Made by a program: the position numbers and the translations under genes. The notes beneath the pieces are model-generated. The model was not told where the DNA came from, ran no database searches, and was given only the letters and a program-made list of their open reading frames with translations. DNA of 50,564 bases from Liquorilactobacillus mali (GTDB lineage: Bacteria > Bacillota > Bacilli > Lactobacillales > Lactobacillaceae): NCBI RefSeq assembly GCF_001437155.1, contig NZ_JQAR01000015.1, positions 2,580-53,143 of the forward strand, read 5' to 3'. Shown in pieces: positions 8,635-17,722 of this stretch (its first letter is position 1; every line of letters starts with the position of its first letter).

Positions 8635-8865
8635 ATGAGTTTATCCATTTACACAAAAAATAATTGCATTCAATGCAAGATGACTAAAAAGTTCTTAAGT
8701 GAACACAATATTTCTTTTGAAGAACACAATATAAATACTGAGCCACAATACATTGATTATCTTAAGGAGAAAGGTTTCCGTTCTGTTCCAGTTATTGAGG
8801 ACAATGACGATCCAATCATCAATGGTTTTCGTCCTGATCTTTTAAGAAATTTGGTCACACAATGA
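8635..8865 (+). CDS. nrdH: Glutaredoxin-like protein NrdH
   Basis: NrdH is the thiol reductant for the class Ib ribonucleotide reductase. The 76-residue protein has a thioredoxin fold with the redox pair Cys11 and Cys14 in NNCIQCKM, the SVPVI cis-proline segment and the C-terminal GFRPDLL. The frame opens three codons earlier at a GTG, but the ATG at 8635 has GAGGTG six bases upstream and is preferred. Its stop overlaps the nrdI start in ATGA, so the two are translationally coupled. Confidence 0.95.
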   Translation: MSLSIYTKNNCIQCKMTKKFLSEHNISFEEHNINTEPQYIDYLKEKGFRSVPVIEDNDDPIINGFRPDLLRNLVTQ

Positions 8866-9242
8866 AAATCGTTTTTTTCAGTGTTACCGGTCAAACGCGC
8901 AGATTCATAAATAAATTAGATTTTTCAAGTGTTGAGATCACACCAACAGATCCCTTCTTTGCGGTAAATGAACCTTACATACTTGTGGTTCCTACCTATG
9001 AAAAAGAAATAACAGAATTCGTAGAAGATTTTCTTAATTATAGCTTTAATCGGCAAAATTTGCTTGGAGTTGCAGGCACAGGTAATCGAAATTTTGCCGA
9101 ACTTTTTATTTTTACCGCAAAAGACATAGCGCGCGAATATCAAGTACCCTTAGTATATTCGTTCGAATTTAGTGGGACCCCTAAAGATGTTGCAAATTTT
9201 AAGAAAGTGGTGAATGAAATTGACATTAAAACAGTTAGATAG
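8862..9242 (+). CDS. nrdI: Flavodoxin-like NrdI
   Basis: NrdI is a small flavoprotein that supplies the oxidant needed to build the dimanganese-tyrosyl cofactor of NrdF. The 126 residues show the flavin phosphate loop FFSVTGQTRRF at the N-terminus, VVPTY near residue 43, and VAGTGNRNFAE near residue 70. It overlaps nrdH by 4 bp and nrdE by 29 bp. Its presence in the operon supports a manganese-type class Ib enzyme, which is an inference from the family. Confidence 0.94.
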   Translation: MKIVFFSVTGQTRRFINKLDFSSVEITPTDPFFAVNEPYILVVPTYEKEITEFVEDFLNYSFNRQNLLGVAGTGNRNFAELFIFTAKDIAREYQVPLVYSFEFSGTPKDVANFKKVVNEIDIKTVR

Positions 9243-11391
9243 TGCTAAAGTAACCTACTATGATCTAAATAATGAAATTAATATTCCAGTAAACGGACAA
9301 ATTCCACTAAACAAAGACAAAGAAGCACTTGCTGCTTTCCTGAAAGAAAATATTGAACCGAATTCGATGAAGTTTTCTTCTTTAGAAGAACGTTTCAATT
9401 ATTTGATTGAGAATGATTATCTGGAAAAAGAATTCATCGAAAAATATGATTTTCAATTTATCAAAAAGCTGTATTCATTCCTATCAGCTCAGAACTTTAC
9501 TTTCAAAACTTTCATGTCTGCATATAAGTTTTATGCTCAATATGCACTTAAAACAAATGACAATGCACTGTATCTCGAAAGCTTCATCGACCGCGTCGCC
9601 GCAAATGCACTTTTTTTTGCTGATGGAGATGAAAAGTTAGCCATGACACTCGCTGATGAAATTGTTCATCAACGTTATCAACCGGCTACACCTTCATTCT
9701 TGAACGCTGGCCGTAAGCGTCGTGGCGAACTTGTTTCTTGTTTTTTGATTCAAGTTACGGATGATATGAATTCTATTGGACGCGGGATAAACTCCGCGCT
9801 CCAACTATCACGAATTGGTGGCGGTGTTGGGATTACTCTCAGTAATTTGCGTGGTGCAGGCGCCCCTATCAAGAACATTCAAGGTGCCGCTTCCGGTGTT
9901 GTACCGGTCATGAAACTTCTTGAAGACAGCTTCTCTTATTCGAACCAGCTAGGACAACGTCAAGGTGCTGGTGTTGTTTATTTAAACATCTTCCACCCAG
10001 ATGTTGTTGCTTTCTTATCTGCAAAAAAAGAGAATGCCGATGAAAAAATTCGTGTTAAGACTCTTTCTTTGGGCTTGGTAGTGCCTGATAAGTTTTATGA
10101 ACTTGCACGTAATAATGAAGAAATGTATCTTTTCGATCCTTGGGGCGTAGAACGTGAGTATGGCAAACCGTTTTCCTACATTGATATTACAAAAGAATAC
10201 GACAATCTTGTCGCTAATCCCAATATTCCTAAGAAGAAGGTCTTGGCACGCGATCTCGAAACCGAAATCAGCAAATTACAGCAAGAGTCTGGTTATCCTT
10301 ATATTATCAATATTGATACAGCCAATCGTGAAAACCCAATTGATGGCAAAATCATTATGAGTAATCTCTGTACTGAAATTTTACAAGTTCAAAAACCATC
10401 GATTGTCAACAATACTCAGAACTTTGACGAACTTGGTACAGACATTAGCTGCAACCTAGGTTCAACCAATATCGTTAATTTAATGGCATCGCCTGATTTT
10501 GGAAATTCTGTTGATGCAATGGTGCGTGCACTTACCTATGTTACTGATCACTCAGAAATTGATGTAGTTCCTTCAATTCAAAATGGTAATCATCTTGCAC
10601 ATACTATCGGACTAGGTGCAATGGGGTTGCATGCTTTCTTTGCCAAAAATCATATTTTCTATGGATCCGAAGAGTCAATTGACTTTACAAATATTTACTT
10701 TATGCTATTAAACTACTGGACTTTGCAGTCTTCAAATCATATTGCCAAAGAGCGTGGCGTTGTCTTTAACGGCTTTGAAAAGAGTTCTTATGCTGATGGC
10801 TCGTACTTCAATAAATATTTGGAGGGTAATTTCCAACCAAAAACAGCAAAAGTTCAAGAGATTTTCAAAGATATCTTTATTCCTTCAAAACAGGATTGGG
10901 AAAACCTCAAAGATGCTGTTATGAAAGATGGACTCTATCATCAAAATAGACTTGCCGTTGCTCCTAATGGTTCAATCTCGTATATTAATGATACAACTGC
11001 TAGCTTACACCCAATAATCAATCGTATTGAAGAACGCCAAGAGCGCAAAATCGGTAAGATTTACTATCCAGCTCCCTATCTTTCAAATGATACGATCCCG
11101 TACTATCAATCTGCATATGATACGGATATGCGCAAAGTTATTGATGTATATGCTGCTGCACAGCAACATATTGATCAAGGTATGAGTATGACACTGTTTA
11201 TGCGCTCTACTATTCCCGAGGGCATGTACGAATGGAAAAATGGAAAAACCAACAAGATGACCACACGTGATCTATCAATTTTGCGTAACTACGCACACGC
11301 TAAGGGCATTAAGTCAGTTTATTATGTTCGAACATTTACAGATGATCAAAATGAAGTTGGCGCAAACGAGTGTGAAAGCTGTGTTATCTAA
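9214..11391 (+). CDS. nrdE: Class Ib ribonucleotide reductase large subunit
   Basis: NrdE is the catalytic alpha subunit that reduces ribonucleoside diphosphates to deoxyribonucleotides. The 725-residue length and the lack of an N-terminal ATP-cone fit class Ib. Visible marks are the TPSFLNAGRKRRGELVSCFL segment with its active-site Cys, NLCTEILQ with the Asn-Leu-Cys-x-Glu catalytic core, and the C-terminal redox pair in NECESCVI (Cys720, Cys723) that receives electrons from NrdH. The start overlaps the end of nrdI, where the ribosome binding site is weak, implying coupling. Confidence 0.97.
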   Translation: MKLTLKQLDSAKVTYYDLNNEINIPVNGQIPLNKDKEALAAFLKENIEPNSMKFSSLEERFNYLIENDYLEKEFIEKYDFQFIKKLYSFLSAQNFTFKTFMSAYKFYAQYALKTNDNALYLESFIDRVAANALFFADGDEKLAMTLADEIVHQRYQPATPSFLNAGRKRRGELVSCFLIQVTDDMNSIGRGINSALQLSRIGGGVGITLSNLRGAGAPIKNIQGAASGVVPVMKLLEDSFSYSNQLGQRQGAGVVYLNIFHPDVVAFLSAKKENADEKIRVKTLSLGLVVPDKFYELARNNEEMYLFDPWGVEREYGKPFSYIDITKEYDNLVANPNIPKKKVLARDLETEISKLQQESGYPYIINIDTANRENPIDGKIIMSNLCTEILQVQKPSIVNNTQNFDELGTDISCNLGSTNIVNLMASPDFGNSVDAMVRALTYVTDHSEIDVVPSIQNGNHLAHTIGLGAMGLHAFFAKNHIFYGSEESIDFTNIYFMLLNYWTLQSSNHIAKERGVVFNGFEKSSYADGSYFNKYLEGNFQPKTAKVQEIFKDIFIPSKQDWENLKDAVMKDGLYHQNRLAVAPNGSISYINDTTASLHPIINRIEERQERKIGKIYYPAPYLSNDTIPYYQSAYDTDMRKVIDVYAAAQQHIDQGMSMTLFMRSTIPEGMYEWKNGKTNKMTTRDLSILRNYAHAKGIKSVYYVRTFTDDQNEVGANECESCVI

Positions 11392-11414
11392 TAGTTAAGG
11401 AGCATGAATAAATA

Positions 11415-12374
11415 ATGGAAGATTTCTACCGAGCAATTAATTGGAATAAACTTGAAGATCAGATTGATAAAGCAACTTGGGAAAAATTGACAGAACAGTT
11501 CTGGTTGGACACAAGAATCCCTCTGTCGAATGATTTACCCGATTGGCGTAAATTCAGTGATGAAAATAAAGAAGTTGTGGCACATGTTTTTGGAGGCTTG
11601 ACACTGTTAGATACTGTTCAGTCCCAAGATGGCATGGACTCTCTTATGAAGGATATCAGGACTCAGCATGAACGGGCTGTTTTAAACAATATTCAGTTTA
11701 TGGAATCGGTTCATGCAAAAAGCTATTCTTCTATATTCTCAACCTTAAATACCCCTAGAGAAATCGAAGCAATATTTGATTGGACTCATACCAACAAATA
11801 TTTACAATATAAGGCTAATAAGATTACTAGTATCTATCGTACAGGAACCCCATTAGAGAAAAAGGTTGCATCGGTCTTTCTTGAAACCTTCCTCTTCTAT
11901 TCTGGTTTCTACACTCCTCTTTATTGGCTTGGCCACAATAAGCTGGCCAATGTTGGAGAAATCATTAAGTTGATTTTGCGTGATGAATCCGTGCACGGAA
12001 CCTACATTGGATATAAATTTCAGCTCGGTTTCAACGAACTTGATGAAGAGCAGCAAAGTAAACTGCTCTCTTGGGTCTATGAATTACTTTATGATTTGTA
12101 CGACAATGAGGAAAAGTATACTCACGAATTATATGATACCGTTGGTTGGACAGAAAAAGTACTTGCTTTTCTAAGGTACAACGCAAACAAAGCATTGATG
12201 AACTTAGGCCTGGATGCTCTTTTTCCTGATACAGTTGATGATGTTGATCCCGTGGTTATGAATGGAATCTCTACTTCTACTTCCAATCATGATTTCTTCT
12301 CTCAAGTTGGCAATGGTTATCTTTTAGGTGACGTTGAGCCAATGTCTGATGAAGATTACAATATTGGATTATAA
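11415..12374 (+). CDS. nrdF: Class Ib ribonucleotide reductase small subunit
   Basis: NrdF carries the metal-tyrosyl radical that starts catalysis in NrdE. All expected ligands can be placed in the 319-residue sequence: Asp66, Glu97, His100, Glu157, Glu191 and His194, with the radical tyrosine at Tyr104 in HAKSYSSIF. AAGGAG lies 12 bp before the ATG. It is 23 bp after nrdE and is the last gene of the operon, ended by the hairpin at 12405-12447. NrdI upstream implies maturation with manganese. Confidence 0.97.
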   Translation: MEDFYRAINWNKLEDQIDKATWEKLTEQFWLDTRIPLSNDLPDWRKFSDENKEVVAHVFGGLTLLDTVQSQDGMDSLMKDIRTQHERAVLNNIQFMESVHAKSYSSIFSTLNTPREIEAIFDWTHTNKYLQYKANKITSIYRTGTPLEKKVASVFLETFLFYSGFYTPLYWLGHNKLANVGEIIKLILRDESVHGTYIGYKFQLGFNELDEEQQSKLLSWVYELLYDLYDNEEKYTHELYDTVGWTEKVLAFLRYNANKALMNLGLDALFPDTVDDVDPVVMNGISTSTSNHDFFSQVGNGYLLGDVEPMSDEDYNIGL

Positions 12375-12404
12375 ATGGAATAGATTCATTACTAACTCAT
12401 AAAA

Positions 12405-12447
12405 AAGGCTATAAGCGAAAAAGTAATAATTTTTCGCTTATAGCCTT
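12405..12447. terminator. Bidirectional terminator between nrdF and mprF
   Basis: An 18-bp perfect stem (12405-12422 with 12430-12447) has a 7-nt loop; A-rich and T-rich flanks suit both strands. It separates the convergent 3' ends of nrdF and mprF. Confidence 0.85.
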
Positions 12448-12519
12448 CTTGCTTTTATAACAAACCCTTAAATACTTCATTTGGTGCTTCACTTTGCATA
12501 TCGATTAATGAGTTCATTA

Positions 12520-15105
12520 TTACTTATTAAAGAATGTAGCGCGTGCAAAAAATCCTTTTCTTCCCTTTGGAGACTGGTTTACCACACTAGCTACCTCTGC
12601 CATTGTAACCATAACAGAACTTCTACGCCTATAGGCAGTATATTTGGGATACCAATTTGTAACATATTTCTCTTTATATGCTCTCAGGCCTTGGAATCCG
12701 TAGATTCGGTACCCATATTCATAAATTAAGTGGGCGGCCCTTTCTTCAATGAAACTATACGAAGATTTTCCTACATTCGCTAGAGGGGCCATTCCTAAGT
12801 TGAAATACTCATAATGCTCTTCGCGTCCATACTCAAATAAACTTATGAAGATCTTATCCATTATTCCAGAAGGGGCATCCTTTTTGTGACGCATTAAATC
12901 AATTGATAAAACCCTTTTACCACCAGTAGGCATCATTGAAGCGAATGCAACAGCATTGCCCTTAGAATCGCGTATTACAGCTATTGGCGCCTGATTAAGG
13001 TAGTATTCATCAAAAAATCCAAGAGAGAATCCCTTCTCGACCTGCCCATCCAGCCATTCATCTGAGATTTCCTTAAATTCTGCTAACTTTTCCTTTGAAA
13101 ATGGCGGCATTTCAAAAGAGAAAGAATAATTTTCTCTCTCAAATTTATTCATTAACGCTCGCTGCGCACGTTGTTTTTTCCCAGCGAGTGTAAAAGAATC
13201 AAGTTCAACAAAGCCCTCTTCACCAGTCTTTAGGAAATCAAATCCTAGGTCATGCAGCAACAGTGTCAATTCATTGCCTATCTCGTAAAAGACAAGCTGA
13301 TATCCCTGTACATCAGCATCCACCATTAGCTGTGTGACAGCTTCTCTCAAATATTCACGATTACCTACTGGTTCTCCCATTACTATAATTTTATCAGCTT
13401 TCTTTCTATACATAAAAAATAACTGATCTTCTTCATTTTTTTGGAAGAAATAAAATTGCTTGTCTCTTAAATATGCTAAATGACTTGTTTCATTGCCACC
13501 ATATTTTTCAACAACAGCTTTTATTCTCTCTTCTGGAAAATCCATATTCGAAAAAATTGACTTATTAGCTGTAAAGTATCTAAAAACGATAATCAGTATG
13601 ACCGCAGCAATCACCATTCCGAGAAATCCTGAAAACCAAATTTTTTCTGACGGAAAAAGCAGTGCAGTTGGAACCTTATGTCTTATAAAATGTTGTGGAG
13701 AATTCATAATTCCCACTGTGGCATACAGACCGAAGACTGTAATAAACATTCCACTATCCACTACTACCCTGTTAAACGAATAGGTTAGATTCTCACGATA
13801 TAATTCTTTTCGCGAGACAGCAACCACAAAAGTGACAAAGATTAAAAAGACTGCCGTACCGATTGAGAAACTGCGCCATAGGGTATTTATAATCCCGATT
13901 AACAATACACATATTGTTGGCCAATACGCTTTTTTTACTTTTGCCTCGATTCCTCTAGCAACTCCTATCAGTAAAAAGGCAAAGACAGTACTTGATAATT
14001 GACTCAAAAAGAAAAAAGTATACGGGTATAGTTTAACAAACACAGAATTACTAAAAACAAAATTAGGTACAGTTGACTCAAGCAGTATCAAGCTACCAGA
14101 TACATACAAGAATAATGTCAAAATACCATGTGCTGTTTTTTGAATGATCGACTTTGGAATTCCATCCAAAAATTGATTAAGACGCTTTCCAGCATCCCTG
14201 ACAAATAGAAATATTCCAACAAAAAATGGCAGTATGTAATAAAATAATCGAAAGAATAACAGCCATGCTACTCCTTTTCCATTAACAACACCCAAGTTAA
14301 ACAAACCAATCAGCATGAATACATCAAATGAGCCTAGTCCACCAGGAACTAGTGAAACTACACCAATAATTGATGCTATAAAATATAGCACCATGACTTC
14401 GCCGACATTAAACTTAACACCCATCAGAATTCCAATCAGCAGGAACATACCAGCTGCTGAACCCCATTCAAGAACAGAACCTAATACTAATGCCAGCTCT
14501 TTTCTCCATGAAAGATCGTTGAAAAACTCAGAATCCGTCAATTTTGTAAAAATAATGATTCCGGGAAAATATAATGCCCCGCCAATTAACCAAATACTGT
14601 ATTGATCAAATCTATGATCATAGCCAAAGCCAAAAATCATAATCAGAGAAACCATGCAAAATAATGATAATCCGGACAATAAAAATAAAGCAATCTTGGA
14701 TAAAGCAAAAACTACCTGCTTTTTTGAGGCATTTTTCCCATAAAAATTCGCGCGTAGCGTGGCTCCCAAAAAACCACCAAAGCCGGCTATGTTTGTGAAT
14801 GTGTTTGTAATCCAGCCACTTCGCAAGATTTCACGAGTAGAATACTCTCCTGGAAGAAATGAAATGATTACAAAGTCATATACTAGCATTGGTACAACAG
14901 CAACAAATCCAGCCACTACCATAATCCCAATACTACCAAAAGATTGCGAACTTAGATTGAATTTAACCTGCTCCCAAGATATCCCCTTAAGAATTCGTCC
15001 AACTTCAAAGACGACAAACCATAGTACTGAAAAAACAAATAATCCCTTAATTAAAGACCATCGTTTTTCAGTAAAAGAGATAATCTTTGAAATTCCTTTT
15101 TTCAT
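12520..15105 (-). CDS. mprF: Phosphatidylglycerol lysyltransferase/flippase MprF
   Basis: MprF adds an amino acid, usually lysine from lysyl-tRNA, to phosphatidylglycerol and flips the product outward. This reduces surface charge and gives resistance to cationic peptides. The 861-residue protein has many hydrophobic segments in its first 500 or so residues, including the LVPGGLGSFDVFMLIGL signature of the flippase domain. The last ~330 residues are the soluble DUF2156 synthase domain (MGEPVGNRE, then MAPLANVG near the end). The ATG at 15105 is chosen over an upstream TTG because of the GGGAG and GGGGA just before it. It stands alone between two terminators. Confidence 0.94.
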   Translation of the reverse strand: MKKGISKIISFTEKRWSLIKGLFVFSVLWFVVFEVGRILKGISWEQVKFNLSSQSFGSIGIMVVAGFVAVVPMLVYDFVIISFLPGEYSTREILRSGWITNTFTNIAGFGGFLGATLRANFYGKNASKKQVVFALSKIALFLLSGLSLFCMVSLIMIFGFGYDHRFDQYSIWLIGGALYFPGIIIFTKLTDSEFFNDLSWRKELALVLGSVLEWGSAAGMFLLIGILMGVKFNVGEVMVLYFIASIIGVVSLVPGGLGSFDVFMLIGLFNLGVVNGKGVAWLLFFRLFYYILPFFVGIFLFVRDAGKRLNQFLDGIPKSIIQKTAHGILTLFLYVSGSLILLESTVPNFVFSNSVFVKLYPYTFFFLSQLSSTVFAFLLIGVARGIEAKVKKAYWPTICVLLIGIINTLWRSFSIGTAVFLIFVTFVVAVSRKELYRENLTYSFNRVVVDSGMFITVFGLYATVGIMNSPQHFIRHKVPTALLFPSEKIWFSGFLGMVIAAVILIIVFRYFTANKSIFSNMDFPEERIKAVVEKYGGNETSHLAYLRDKQFYFFQKNEEDQLFFMYRKKADKIIVMGEPVGNREYLREAVTQLMVDADVQGYQLVFYEIGNELTLLLHDLGFDFLKTGEEGFVELDSFTLAGKKQRAQRALMNKFERENYSFSFEMPPFSKEKLAEFKEISDEWLDGQVEKGFSLGFFDEYYLNQAPIAVIRDSKGNAVAFASMMPTGGKRVLSIDLMRHKKDAPSGIMDKIFISLFEYGREEHYEYFNLGMAPLANVGKSSYSFIEERAAHLIYEYGYRIYGFQGLRAYKEKYVTNWYPKYTAYRRRSSVMVTMAEVASVVNQSPKGRKGFFARATFFNK

Positions 15106-15195
15106 TTTCCCCAACTCCCAATTCAAGAACCTTTAACTATTATGACACACCTATCAACAATCTACCCTTTTAAACTCATAAATTTAAGAGATTTG

Positions 15196-15236
15196 CTAAA
15201 AAAAAGATTCACCCATCTACTGAGTGAATCTTTTTG
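15196..15236 (-). terminator. Terminator of rplJL
   Basis: The stem 15201-15212 with 15224-15235 is a perfect 12-bp inverted repeat (AAAAAGATTCAC type) followed by U residues on the minus strand. It lies 13 bp after the rplL stop. Confidence 0.9.
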
Positions 15237-15248
15237 CATCAGTTGTAA

Positions 15249-15617
15249 TTACTTAAGAGTAACTACGCCACCAACAGCTTCAAGTTTTGTCTTGATTTCT
15301 TCGGCTTCATCCTTAGAAACGCCTTCTTTAACGATTGAAGGTACACCATCAACAACACCTTTAGCGTCTTTCAATCCAAGACCTGTGATCTCACGAACAG
15401 CCTTGATTGCTTTAATCTTTTGGTCACCGGATTCTGTTAATTCAACATCAAATGAATCCTTTTCTGCAGCAGCTTCCCCAGCAGCTGCACCTGCAGCAGC
15501 AACTGGAGCTGCTGCTGAAACACCAAATTCTTCTTCGATAGCTTTAACTAAGTCGTTTAATTCAAGAATGCTAGCTTCTTTTAAATCAGCAATGATTTTT
15601 TCTGTATCTAATGCCAT
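15249..15617 (-). CDS. rplL: 50S ribosomal protein L7/L12
   Basis: L7/L12 forms the flexible stalk of the large subunit that recruits translation GTPases. The 122 residues include the N-terminal dimer domain, an Ala-rich hinge (residues about 36-52), and the C-terminal domain with [24 protein letters not shown] stands before the ATG. It follows rplJ by 45 bp and is the last gene before the terminator at 15196-15236. Confidence 0.98.
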   Translation of the reverse strand: MALDTEKIIADLKEASILELNDLVKAIEEEFGVSAAAPVAAAGAAAGEAAAEKDSFDVELTESGDQKIKAIKAVREITGLGLKDAKGVVDGVPSIVKEGVSKDEAEEIKTKLEAVGGVVTLK

Positions 15618-15662
15618 TGTTAATATCCTCCATTAAATTAATTTATTTTTTAAAATTGACAA

Positions 15663-16166
15663 TTAAGCTGCGTCGCCATCTTTGCTTTCGGCAACAGCCT
15701 TAACAGCATATGCAACATTACGCACAGGTGCTTGCAATACTGAAAGTAACATTGAAAGCAATCCTTCGCGACTTGGTAATGTTGAAAGAGCGTTGATTTC
15801 GTCTAAGGATGCAACCTTACCTTCGATCATACCACCCTTAATTTTCAATGCGTCGACATCCTTTGCAAATTTTGCAAGAATACGTGCAGGCGCAACAACA
15901 TCCTCTTTAGAAAATGCTACAGCTGTAGGACCAGCGAAAACATCATCTAAGCCTTCGTAACCAGCCTCATCAGCTGCACGCTTAAGATATGTGTTCTTAA
16001 TAACACGCATCTCAACACCTGCTTCACGTAATTCCTTACGTAATTCAGTTACTTGTTCAACCGTGAGTCCACGATAATCGACAACCACACATGAAACAGC
16101 ATCATTGAATTTTTCAACAACATCTGCAACAATCGCAGCCTTCTTAGTGATAATTTCTTTACTCAT
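15663..16166 (-). CDS. rplJ: 50S ribosomal protein L10
   Basis: L10 anchors the L7/L12 dimers to the ribosome and represses its own operon by binding the leader. The protein is 167 residues from the ATG at 16166, which has GGAGGTG six bases upstream. A GTG three codons earlier overlaps that site and is rejected. The segment [20 protein letters not shown] is typical. It is preceded by the L10 leader and co-transcribed with rplL. Confidence 0.98.
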   Translation of the reverse strand: MSKEIITKKAAIVADVVEKFNDAVSCVVVDYRGLTVEQVTELRKELREAGVEMRVIKNTYLKRAADEAGYEGLDDVFAGPTAVAFSKEDVVAPARILAKFAKDVDALKIKGGMIEGKVASLDEINALSTLPSREGLLSMLLSVLQAPVRNVAYAVKAVAESKDGDAA

Positions 16167-16318
16167 TTGATTCACCTCCTAGTCATTGTGTCAGGGTTTA
16201 AATAAAAAACCCTATGTCCAACCAAGACATAGAGAAAAATTCAAAGTAAAATATAGTTTCACTTAAATTCCTCGGCAGGCAATATATTAAGGCTTTCGCC
16301 ACCTGAGTCTTAGGTAGA
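16167..16318 (-). promoter_or_regulatory. Ribosomal L10 leader
   Basis: The minus-strand leader carries CTGCCGAGGAATTTAAG (near 16262-16278), which closely matches the conserved core of the Firmicutes L10 leader RNA. A Rho-independent hairpin follows. Binding of L10 with L12 to this RNA is known to lower expression of rplJL in related bacteria. The outer limits are estimated. Confidence 0.88.
16204..16232 (-). terminator. Attenuator hairpin within the L10 leader
   Basis: On the minus strand CTATGTC (16232-16226) pairs with GACATAG (16218-16212), followed by GGG and six U residues. It lies 38 bp before the rplJ start, so read-through decides rplJL expression. Confidence 0.8.
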
Positions 16319-16321
16319 ATC

Positions 16322-16327
16322 ATTATA
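16322..16327 (-). promoter_or_regulatory. Probable rplJL promoter (-10 element)
   Basis: A perfect TATAAT lies immediately upstream of the L10 leader, inside the U-tract of the rplKA terminator. The best -35 at 17-bp spacing is TAAACT, a poor match that falls in the terminator stem. Confidence 0.5.
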
Positions 16328-16373
16328 AAAAATTGACCTTAATCAGTTTATCGCATAAACTAATCAAAGTCAA
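16325..16373 (-). terminator. Terminator of rplKA
   Basis: Arms 16333-16351 and 16355-16373 pair over 19 bp, with G-U pairs at three positions on the minus-strand RNA and a 3-nt loop. A run of six U residues follows. It lies 19 bp after the rplA stop. Confidence 0.88.
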
Positions 16374-16391
16374 CCATAACTTGCAAATTAA

Positions 16392-17081
16392 TTAAAGGCT
16401 TGCAACATCAACAGTTACACTTGGTCCAAATGTTGAAGCAAATGAAGCATGTTTGATGTATTGTCCTCTAACAGAAGCAGGACGTGCTTTTGCAATTACT
16501 TCATGAATTGTGTTGAAGTTGCCAACTAGGGCTTCTTCTGTAAATGAAGCTTTTCCGATAGGAACATGAACGTTACCAGCTTTATCTGTACGATAAGTTA
16601 CCTTACCAGCCTTAGATTCTGAAACAGCCTTTGTAACATCCATTGTAACTGTCCCTGTCTTAGGGTTAGGCATTAAACCTTTTGGCCCTAACACACGACC
16701 AAGACGACCTACTTTAGCCATCATATCAGGTGTTGCAATTGCAATATCAAAATCCAACCAACCATCAGAAATGCGTTGAACCAAATCATCGTCACCGACA
16801 ACGTCTGCACCGGCAGCCTTTGCTTCCTTAGCTTTGTCACCTTTAGCAAAAACGATAACTGTTTGATCTTTACCAGTACCATTTGGTAAAACAACAGCTC
16901 CACGTAATTGTTGGTCAGCTTGTTTTGTATCAAGATTCAAATTGTAAGCTACTTCGATTGTTGCATCAAAGTTTGCGAAATCAATTTTCTTTACCAAAGC
17001 AATTGCTTCTGCAGCATTATAAACTTTGTTAGCTTCAACTTGTTTTAAAGCCTCAATATATTTTTTACTCTTTTTAGCCAT
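16392..17081 (-). CDS. rplA: 50S ribosomal protein L1
   Basis: L1 builds the mobile stalk next to the E site and, in many bacteria, represses its own mRNA. The 229-residue protein begins [16 protein letters not shown] and contains the signature [15 protein letters not shown]. The open frame extends 22 codons further, but AAGGAGG nine bases before the ATG at 17081 fixes the start. It is about 100 bp after rplK, and that spacer holds a second L1-type leader motif. Confidence 0.98.
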   Translation of the reverse strand: MAKKSKKYIEALKQVEANKVYNAAEAIALVKKIDFANFDATIEVAYNLNLDTKQADQQLRGAVVLPNGTGKDQTVIVFAKGDKAKEAKAAGADVVGDDDLVQRISDGWLDFDIAIATPDMMAKVGRLGRVLGPKGLMPNPKTGTVTMDVTKAVSESKAGKVTYRTDKAGNVHVPIGKASFTEEALVGNFNTIHEVIAKARPASVRGQYIKHASFASTFGPSVTVDVASL

Positions 17082-17102
17082 TTGTGTTTTCCTCCTTGCA
17101 AA

Positions 17103-17128
17103 TGTGGTGTAACGGATATACCTCCCAC
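17103..17128 (-). promoter_or_regulatory. Candidate L1-binding leader before rplA
   Basis: The minus-strand RNA has GUGGGAGG (17128-17121), then AUCCGU, then ACACCACA ending at 17103. This matches the parts found before rplK and resembles the L1 site of 23S rRNA (GUGGGAGG paired with ACCAC). Confidence 0.55.
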
Positions 17129-17182
17129 TTGGCACATCTACTTTCATAGAGTGCCCGACTGAGAAGCATGGCCGTAGAAAAA

Positions 17183-17608
17183 TTAGTCTTCTACAACAAA
17201 GCCCATGCTTCGTGCAGTACCTTCAATCATGCGCATTGCAGCTTCAACGTCTGCAGCGTTTAGATCTTGCATTTTTGTTTCAGCGATTTCTTTCACTTGT
17301 GCCTTTGTAACTGTAGCAACTTTCTTAGTGTTAGGCTCGCCAGAACCATGTTCAACACCAGCAGCCTTCTTTAACAAAACTGCTGCAGGTGGTGTCTTTG
17401 TAACGAATTCGAATGAACGATCTTCGAACACTGAGATTACAACAGGGATAAGCATCCCAGCCTGATCGGCTGTACGTGCATTAAATTCCTTTGTAAATCC
17501 CATGATATTAATACCAGCTTGACCTAAAGCAGGTCCAACTGGTGGAGCTGGAGTTGCCTTCCCAGCAGGGATTTGCAGTTTAACAACATTAATTACTTTT
17601 TTAGCCAC
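17183..17608 (-). CDS. rplK: 50S ribosomal protein L11
   Basis: L11 binds the GTPase-associated centre of 23S rRNA. The protein is 141 residues, exactly the usual length, when started at the GTG at 17608, which has AAGGAGG nine bases upstream. The larger open frame before it reads through the leader and is not protein. The segment [20 protein letters not shown] is the family signature. It heads the rplK-rplA transcript from the promoter at 17693-17721. Confidence 0.98.
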   Translation of the reverse strand: MAKKVINVVKLQIPAGKATPAPPVGPALGQAGINIMGFTKEFNARTADQAGMLIPVVISVFEDRSFEFVTKTPPAAVLLKKAAGVEHGSGEPNTKKVATVTKAQVKEIAETKMQDLNAADVEAAMRMIEGTARSMGFVVED

Positions 17609-17633
17609 GGTACATACCTCCTTAAAGTCCGTG

Positions 17634-17669
17634 TGTGGTACGGATGGCCAGCTTAATTTGGCCTCCCAC
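17634..17669 (-). promoter_or_regulatory. Candidate L1-binding leader before rplK
   Basis: The minus-strand leader has GUGGGAGG (17669-17662), a GGCC...GGCC hairpin, AUCCGU and UACCACA (17640-17634). The GUGGGAGG/UACCAC pair mimics the L1 stalk of 23S rRNA, the known basis of L1 autoregulation. Confidence 0.65.
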
Positions 17670-17692
17670 TCGTATGCAAAACATACCATTGT

Positions 17693-17721
17693 ATCGTATC
17701 ATGTTACTTCATCTTATTCAA
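17693..17721 (-). promoter_or_regulatory. Promoter of rplKA
   Basis: TTGAAT (17721-17716) and TACGAT (17698-17693) have 17-bp spacing. The -35 hexamer abuts the stop codon of the upstream hydrolase gene. Confidence 0.6.
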
Positions 17722-17722
17722 G

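Noticed and set aside
15142-15636. A 164-codon plus-strand open frame opposite rplL
   Set aside because: It is the shadow of an Ala-rich ribosomal gene on the other strand.
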